Positions 58,406-64,000 of a stretch of DNA of 64,000 bases are shown piece after piece. The stretch comes from Stenopsyche tienmushanensis (taxonomy: Eukaryota > Arthropoda > Insecta > Trichoptera > Stenopsychidae): NCBI GenBank assembly GCA_008973525.1, contig WACJ01000104.1:434001-498000 (forward strand). The letters are read 5' to 3'. The first letter of the stretch is position 1. Each line of letters starts with the position of its first letter. The translations under genes and the position numbers were made by a program. The notes under the pieces were generated by a model that was not told the DNA's origin, did not search any database, and worked only from the letters and a program-made list of their open reading frames with translations.

Positions 58406-58409
58406 GTTC

Positions 58410-58645
58410 TACGAGGTGGTCCCAAAAGTACCCAACCTAACAAAGAAAATTGGAAAAAATATTTTTATTTCCTTTATTTTCACTTTTCTCAGCGATGTTC
58501 AATATGTTAATCAATATGCAATATAGAGCACTTTTTGAAATGCTAACCTCATCTGCTAAATCGCGCACTTTCAATCGACGGTCATTCAATATCATTTTAT
58601 GAATGTTCTTCGTTAGAATTTCAGATATTTCTCTTTAAAAACGAG
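58410..58645 (-). mobile_element. mariner fragment with terminal repeat
   Basis: Tip TACGAGGTGGTCCCAAAAGT at 58410. Reverse strand encodes ILTKNIHKMILNDRRLKVRD then LADEVSISKSALYCIL, a mariner/Tc1 helix-turn-helix sitting next to the tip, so most of the element has been deleted. Confidence 0.75.
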
Positions 58646-58990
58646 AATTCTGTCGCCCGCGACTTACTGGCGCGAGGCACTAATTTGTGCTCTTCGCTGG
58701 GGCTGCTTCAATGGTCATAGGGATCATAGAAGACTCCGTATATGCATTTTTCGCCAAAATGCGTCAAAAGTCCTGAAAGCCCTGAAAGAGGTGGGCACAA
58801 GGTTAGTGTGCCCAAGCCGTCCGCCTTGCAGAGCGCTGACACTTCGAATGAGCGCCTCGCGATCATGAACATGTTCACAGAACGTGGTTTGCGTCTATGA
58901 ACGGACACTCCGAGTTCGGGGAAAGTCAAAACCTGAGGAGCGAAACCTTAAACCGCCCGTGCCATGCGAGGAACTAGGATGTTTGGAAGA
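58646..58990 (-). mobile_element. R1-like LINE C-terminal fragment C
   Basis: Reverse strand frames FPELGVSVHRR, VSALCKADGLGTLTLCPPLS and HFGEKCIYGVFYDPYDH match the copy at 61850-62535 but are more decayed. Confidence 0.65.
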
Positions 58991-60348
58991 ACAAATATTG
59001 TAATGTAATGTTTGAGATGAATAAATAATAATGTTGTATTAGAAATAGAAGTACGGAATTAAAAATTAAGCGCTATGGAGCGCTGCCCGCAATGTGCGGG
59101 CTTACTCTCCATGGATCGCTCAGATGCGTCCGCAAAAATTCTGGCAAATAAGATGAATGCGGTAACTTCTTATAAATTAAAATAGGGCTTTGAACCGCTA
59201 TTTTATTCATTTCGGTTTTGGTTCCTGTTCCAAACTTTTATATCGGTTCGGTTATGATTTTTCGCTCCGGGTGATCCATTTTTTATTTTTTAAAAATGTT
59301 TTTATTCATTTTTAATGCTCAAGCTCAAGAACTAGAAGTATATAATAATATAATTTAGTTATTAAATGAAAGGATTATGACTTGACGCTTATTGGCTGGA
59401 AGTTCGGGAATCCCAACTTAAATTACATAACACTAGGAAATCAATTGAAATCTGAAAGTCTGGGTACATAGCAAATATATATATATATATATATATATAG
59501 CTTAAAAATGCATAATAATGATTTAAGATTACAAGCTGGAATTTGGATTGATGTCAATATTATAACCACGGTCGTTTTATGACTAACTGAAATTCCGAAT
59601 CTTCATGCGATAGCCCTAATATCTACATTATTTTTTGGCTGAGTGGGCATTTTATCAATAAGACTCTTATATTAGTATTGATTGTAAATTCTATAGAACT
59701 TGCATTCGTAAGGAACAAATGGACTTCAAAGGGCAATTAATTTAAAACAGTCAATTGGCACAGAGAAAAAGAGGACTTGTTCAGGTCGTAATTTGTATTG
59801 GTCTCAAAAAATCGTTTATAAACACCCATATCGCGTTGTTTGCCAATCTTGGACATTATCTCTGTGTCGTCAAAATGAAGTTTGTCTCAAAGCGAATATT
59901 TTTAGCTTCGTTTCGGCGCAATAACGGCATCTTTATTCATCAGGCCTGAATCCCATGGTCTTCTTCATTCCGAGCGTTTTGGAGGTTGAAACGTCCATGA
60001 AAAAGTGGCTTTAGATTTGTTTACTAGGACAAATTGCAACATTAGTTCACAAATCGACGTCGAGATACACGTTACAAAGTTCAGCCGTTTCCTCGCACAT
60101 TTAATGGACCAAAATAGGATTTTAATTATAACGGAGCATCTAATACTCGTCAGCTTTTATGTATATATATAGAACCGAGGAAATTAGATCAATGTTTATA
60201 TTTTCAAGCATGTCAGGTTGGAAAGGAGAACCAAATTAAACACGGGATTAAATTAGGACGAGAAAGCCATGCGAGGATAAGACCGTATATTTAAATTTCA
60301 AATCTAAAACACCGCCGTTGAAGTTGTGGAACGTTTTGAGGGAGCATC
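58991..60348. other. Non-coding sequence with a TA microsatellite
   Basis: A TA run lies at about 59476-59499. No coding sequence recognised. Confidence 0.35.
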
Positions 60349-60495
60349 ACAGTCAAACTTCCTATAGCGCCCGCTTCGTTTGCGGCGTCGTTTATCTGAG
60401 CAACGGTTAAAATACGTAAGATCAATGCACTTGTTGGTAACAAAGTATATACATGCATGTAAACACGTTGTATCTAACTTTCTATAGCGTATATA
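60349..60495. mobile_element. pogo/Tigger-like MITE, copy 3
   Basis: CACAGTCAAACTTCCTATAG at the left and CTTTCTATAGCGTATATATC at the right, with shared interior words (GAGCAACGGTTAAAATAC, GCACTTGTTGGTAACA). Confidence 0.6.
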
Positions 60496-61520
60496 TCAGC
60501 TGATTTGACTTAATGTCACATACCGCATGAAAAAATCCTTTTTATTGCGCCGAAACAGCTATAAACAGCGCTCCGAATTGTGGACGCGTTGTTGTTTTTT
60601 ATTGAACGTGAGCAAACGCTCGGCCAAAACTATAATGGCGCCAACTGTATGTCATCCTACGAACTTATTGAATGATGTGTTACCACCGGTTATAAAATCC
60701 GGTTGTTTCTTGGATGGATGAAGTCATGATGAGCGCGTGCTGTACTTCCATGTAATTAAAACGAAAGAAGTCTTATTGATTTCTTTTATTAGCGGACTGT
60801 CCTTTTTTAAAATGTTATTTTTAAATTAAACATCAGCGTTCGAATAACTCTACGTGGAATGCTTTTAAACGTGATAATTACTATCGAGTGCTAAAACGAA
60901 ACACAGCGACCTCAATAGCATAATGGCAATGTTAAAATTAAAAATTAAAATACATAAAACACAAAAGGGTTCTAATAGACGGCGGATGTCGCAATCATTC
61001 CGTTTATGGTCGAATATTTCGAATCTGAGACCGTTTAAATGTCTTAGATCGTCTCGGCAACGGCCATAATCCATTTCGTTATTATGTCGACATACATAAT
61101 TTATTGTTCCCCGATAACCCAAAAAAAAAAAATCCCATTATATTGCCACGAACTTGGCTATTTTTGTATTCGTTACGTTTACGCCAAGTGCAGAGGTTCT
61201 ATTTGTGCGATTGTTCGCCGAAGATTTATTACGAAGGCATCATTAATATATTATGTAGCTCGGGGTGAGTTTGCCACGTTGGAAAAAATATTTTTTTGAG
61301 AAACCCCCGAGCCGAAAAATCGGGATGGAAAAAAAGCCACGTCGTTTTTTTCGCCCGACGCTGTGCTAGTAGATAAATTGGGAGCGATTTATTGCCAAGC
61401 GTAAATCTTTCTTTGCCAATGCAATTTTTCAAATCATTTTCAATATGCAGCCAAAGATTTATGCACGGGTTTTTTGCTTATTGTCAAATCCCCCTGTGTG
61501 CTAAATTTAAATAAAATGAA
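60496..61520. other. Non-coding sequence, no gene seen
   Basis: Short frames on both strands, none with a recognisable domain. Confidence 0.35.
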
Positions 61521-61527
61521 AAACTTT

Positions 61528-63081
61528 TAGATGTTCCCATAAGTAATGTCGTTTTTATTCAATGCAATTGAAAAAAATATATTTTGTACGCTTAATTGAG
61601 CTTTTATTATATAAAATATTTTGCTGCATTATCTATCACTTTCAGACACCATTTTATTGAAAAACACCCATGCTTTTCTTGTAAAATCCAGCGGGTTTTT
61701 AACTGGAAATAGTCTTAAAGGGCGGTTCTCAACCCTTCTATTGAACTGACATTTTCTGTTGGTAAATATTTTATCACTTAGCCATTTATTCATGTTTTGA
61801 AAAAATAATATAATTCTAGGGAGCTAAATCTGGATAATAGGGTGTGGGAACCCTCCTCTTACCCGAGCTGTTTATTGACCCCGCCATTCAGGGCAACAAA
61901 AGTGCACATTGAGGTGCAAAACCGCGATTTATTTTCCATACCCGCGAGGATATGCTCATTCTTGATTTGAGCTCTGAGCGTGGGGGGAGAAACTAGTTAG
62001 CTGTCTTACTCCTAAACTAACTGACATATATAAATATATAATTTAAGATAAAAACTAAATATTTACATACATAAATTTATTGGGAAGGGGTCTTAGTCTT
62101 GCTTGCGACTTCATTGGCGCGAGCCACCTATCTGCGCTAGTCGCTGGGGGTGCTTCTATTGTTATAGGGATCATAGAAGATCCCGACTATGAATTTTTCG
62201 CCAAAAGTCCTGAAAGCTCTAAAAGAGGTAGGCACAAGGTTTGTGTGCCCAAGCGGTCCGCCTTGCAGACCGCTAACATTTCGCATGAGCGCCTCGAGAT
62301 CGGACGCCATAACTGAACATGTTCGCAGAACATGATCTGCGTCTATAAACGGGCACTCCGAGTTCGGGGAAAGTCCAAACTTGAAGAGTGAAGCCCTAAA
62401 ACCGTCCGTGCCCTGCGAGAAACTGGGACGTCTAGTGGTCTGGAACGACCCAGTGGCAACGTAGGCAGTTTCTAACCGAGGAGAAATATCGTGAGAAGTG
62501 GCGGCCTGTAATAGATCCGGACTTCTCCTGTCAACTGTATTATCTTGATGAAAAAACATTTTCTTTTTAGTCAATTTTGAGCAAACACGGCACTCGTCTC
62601 GCGCACAACTTTCTCATGTTCAAATTTTTGTCCATGTTTAGGGATTTGATATAACCTTTTGTCCATGCGCTGCATAAGGTTGAGCCCTTGGGTCATGTTG
62701 CATTCAGTCAATGCGTGTGGGACACAAATGCTTTCTTTTGAATCTTATCCAACTTCTCTAGGATCCTTTGAACATTGAACTGGGATGTGTCGATCATTTC
62801 TGATAATTTTTCGATTGCAGACATTAGGGCTGCTTCATCTAGATTAATTTCCTGATATCAAATATGTCAACAATGATCTTGCAGAAGTTCTTCGTAGCCT
62901 CTGTCGCTTTCTTTTTCAAATCTCAAGAGACGTATTTGTCGTTTTTCCGATGGACATGTCTCATTGTCGTTAGAAGGATTAGGGAGTTATTTTTTTAATC
63001 TCAGACCGACGAAAAAATAGACGCTCATATGACAAAACTTCAAAATACGACAAAAAACGACATTACTTATGAGAACATCTA
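61528..63081 (-). mobile_element. mariner element with both ends, split by a LINE
   Basis: Inverted tips GATGTTCCCATAAGTAATGT at 61530 and, reverse-complemented, GATGTTCTCATAAGTAATGT ending at 63079, each beside TA. Reverse strand reads, in order, an N-terminal half (NLDEAALMSAIEKLSEM, VQRILEKLDKIQKKAFVSHT) and a C-terminal half (LSDKIFTNRK, RKAWVFFNKMVSESDR), both mariner-like with frameshifts. The catalytic middle is missing and replaced by an R1-like LINE fragment. Confidence 0.8.
61848..62540 (-). mobile_element. R1-like LINE 3' end, copy B, nested in the mariner
   Basis: Reverse strand: RLETAYVATGSFQTTRRPSF, FGLSPNSECPFIDADHVLRT, MASDLEALMRNVSGLQGGPL and GHTNLVPT, then a 3'UTR ending GAGGGTTCCCAC. 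The 3' junction falls exactly on mariner coding sequence. The HVL...C spacing suggests the R1-type post-RT zinc knuckle. Confidence 0.8.
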
Positions 63082-63740
63082 ATACTCAACCGTCCTCTTT
63101 ATCGTTGAACAATCTTTGATTCAATAAATGGAACACGTGAAAAATTCATCCAAGATCTTCTATGTCGGATATCCAGAAAAATATCACAGTAGGTCAGCCG
63201 TGATAAATAGGAGAAAACATAGCTAAAATAGTGTGTCAAGAAGAGGTCAATCTTTAGGGGTATAGTGTGGGGATCTTCAGGGATAAAATATATGTGTCCT
63301 CAATTCGATCCAACTCGGAGGTCAGTAATACAATTATGGATTTTATTTGTTACCAATTTTTTTATAATGGATTTCACAAGCGTGATAAAAGACTTCCCTA
63401 GAAATGATATCAAAAATGATTATTATCCGACTAAACATAATTCATCTAATAATCGTCCAGATGGCATGGACATATGAACGCTCATTTATACTGAATTTAC
63501 TGACAATCAATATATAATAATAAGTTGAAGGCTTCTTCGTGGTCTATAAACCATGCAGCAGATGTAAAGATGATCTTGCGTTGATGTATTGGGTCTGTTC
63601 TTTGATTTTTAGCATAAATGTGTGGCTTCAAACTCAATTTGCATCATGACTTCATGACTTTATTATTTCGCCAGTATAACTGTCTAATCTATGCATACAT
63701 ATATACAGTACATATATGTTTTTCAAATTGTTATATTAAC
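63082..63740. other. Non-coding sequence, no gene seen
   Basis: A 70-codon frame (63265-63477) has no recognisable family. Confidence 0.35.
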
Positions 63741-64000
63741 CTTTCCCTACCGGTGATGTATTTACTACACTTCGACGCTAATAATGGGAATATCGATATG
63801 AAATATAATAGATACGGGGCTCAGAATGTATGTATTCCTCTGTAATATAATTACGAATCACATCAAAGTATTATAGTATATAAGTATTCATCTGCAGCGA
63901 TGGAAATAAATAATTTGTCGGGAAATCGGGATTTTTGCGAGTTTTAGTCCGTGTCTCAGCAGATATGAATTTTATCAATCACATTGATGGTGCTATACGA
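63741..64000 (+). mobile_element. hAT-derived dispersed repeat, copy 3, cut by window end
   Basis: TACCGGTGATGTATTTACTA through CATCTGCAGCGATGGAAATA to the window edge, collinear with 38852 and 47266; the dimerisation motif would lie beyond the end. Confidence 0.75.

Overview
This is an AT-rich, intron-bearing arthropod nuclear window, almost certainly an insect. The evidence is canonical GT-AG introns, an insect-type cytoplasmic actin, a klaroid-like SUN protein, and a dense load of decayed mariner, hAT, Helitron, piggyBac-like, pogo-like, RTE/CR1-like and R1-like elements. A repeat head of the kind CATCAT...GTCCACTGC...GGGCCTC and an actin intron at codon 116/117 lean towards Lepidoptera or a relative. 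That placement is an inference and cannot be settled from this window alone.

Layout. 1-6.4 kb: repeats, including a LINE reverse-transcriptase relic and a Helitron-type ORF built of 69-bp repeats. 6.4-17.7 kb: three actin-family genes on the + strand, all sharing one intron at the same codon and phase. The middle one (13803-15013) is a conventional cytoplasmic-type actin with a CArG box, a TATA box and a 5'UTR intron. The flanking two (6436-7617 and 16395-17648) are divergent; the first has lost key ATP-hydrolysis residues, the second keeps them but has a rebuilt D-loop. 10.5-13.0 kb holds a ~260-bp inverted-repeat pair around a piggyBac-like MITE. 21.5-43.5 kb: one minus-strand SUN-domain gene. 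I reconstructed twelve coding exons whose splice phases all agree, giving 895 residues: a nucleoplasmic N-terminus, one membrane span, a coiled coil and a C-terminal SUN domain. Its introns carry many transposon fragments, and its first coding exon lies next to a CpG-richer tract (43.1-44.8 kb). 45-64 kb: no recognisable host coding sequence. This part is a graveyard of transposons, with a second CpG-rich tract at 56.3-57.5 kb that ends a likely non-coding first exon with a good splice donor.

How the genes relate. The actin trio looks like a tandem duplication with one housekeeping copy and two specialised ones. The SUN protein is the inner-nuclear-membrane half of the LINC complex, which couples the nucleus to actin and microtubules through KASH partners. 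The adjacency of actins and a LINC gene is probably chance. No bacterial-type operon, CRISPR, tRNA or rRNA is visible. The most unusual content is the catalytically altered actin, a possible internal start for the SUN gene, and several small dispersed repeat families with clear ends.
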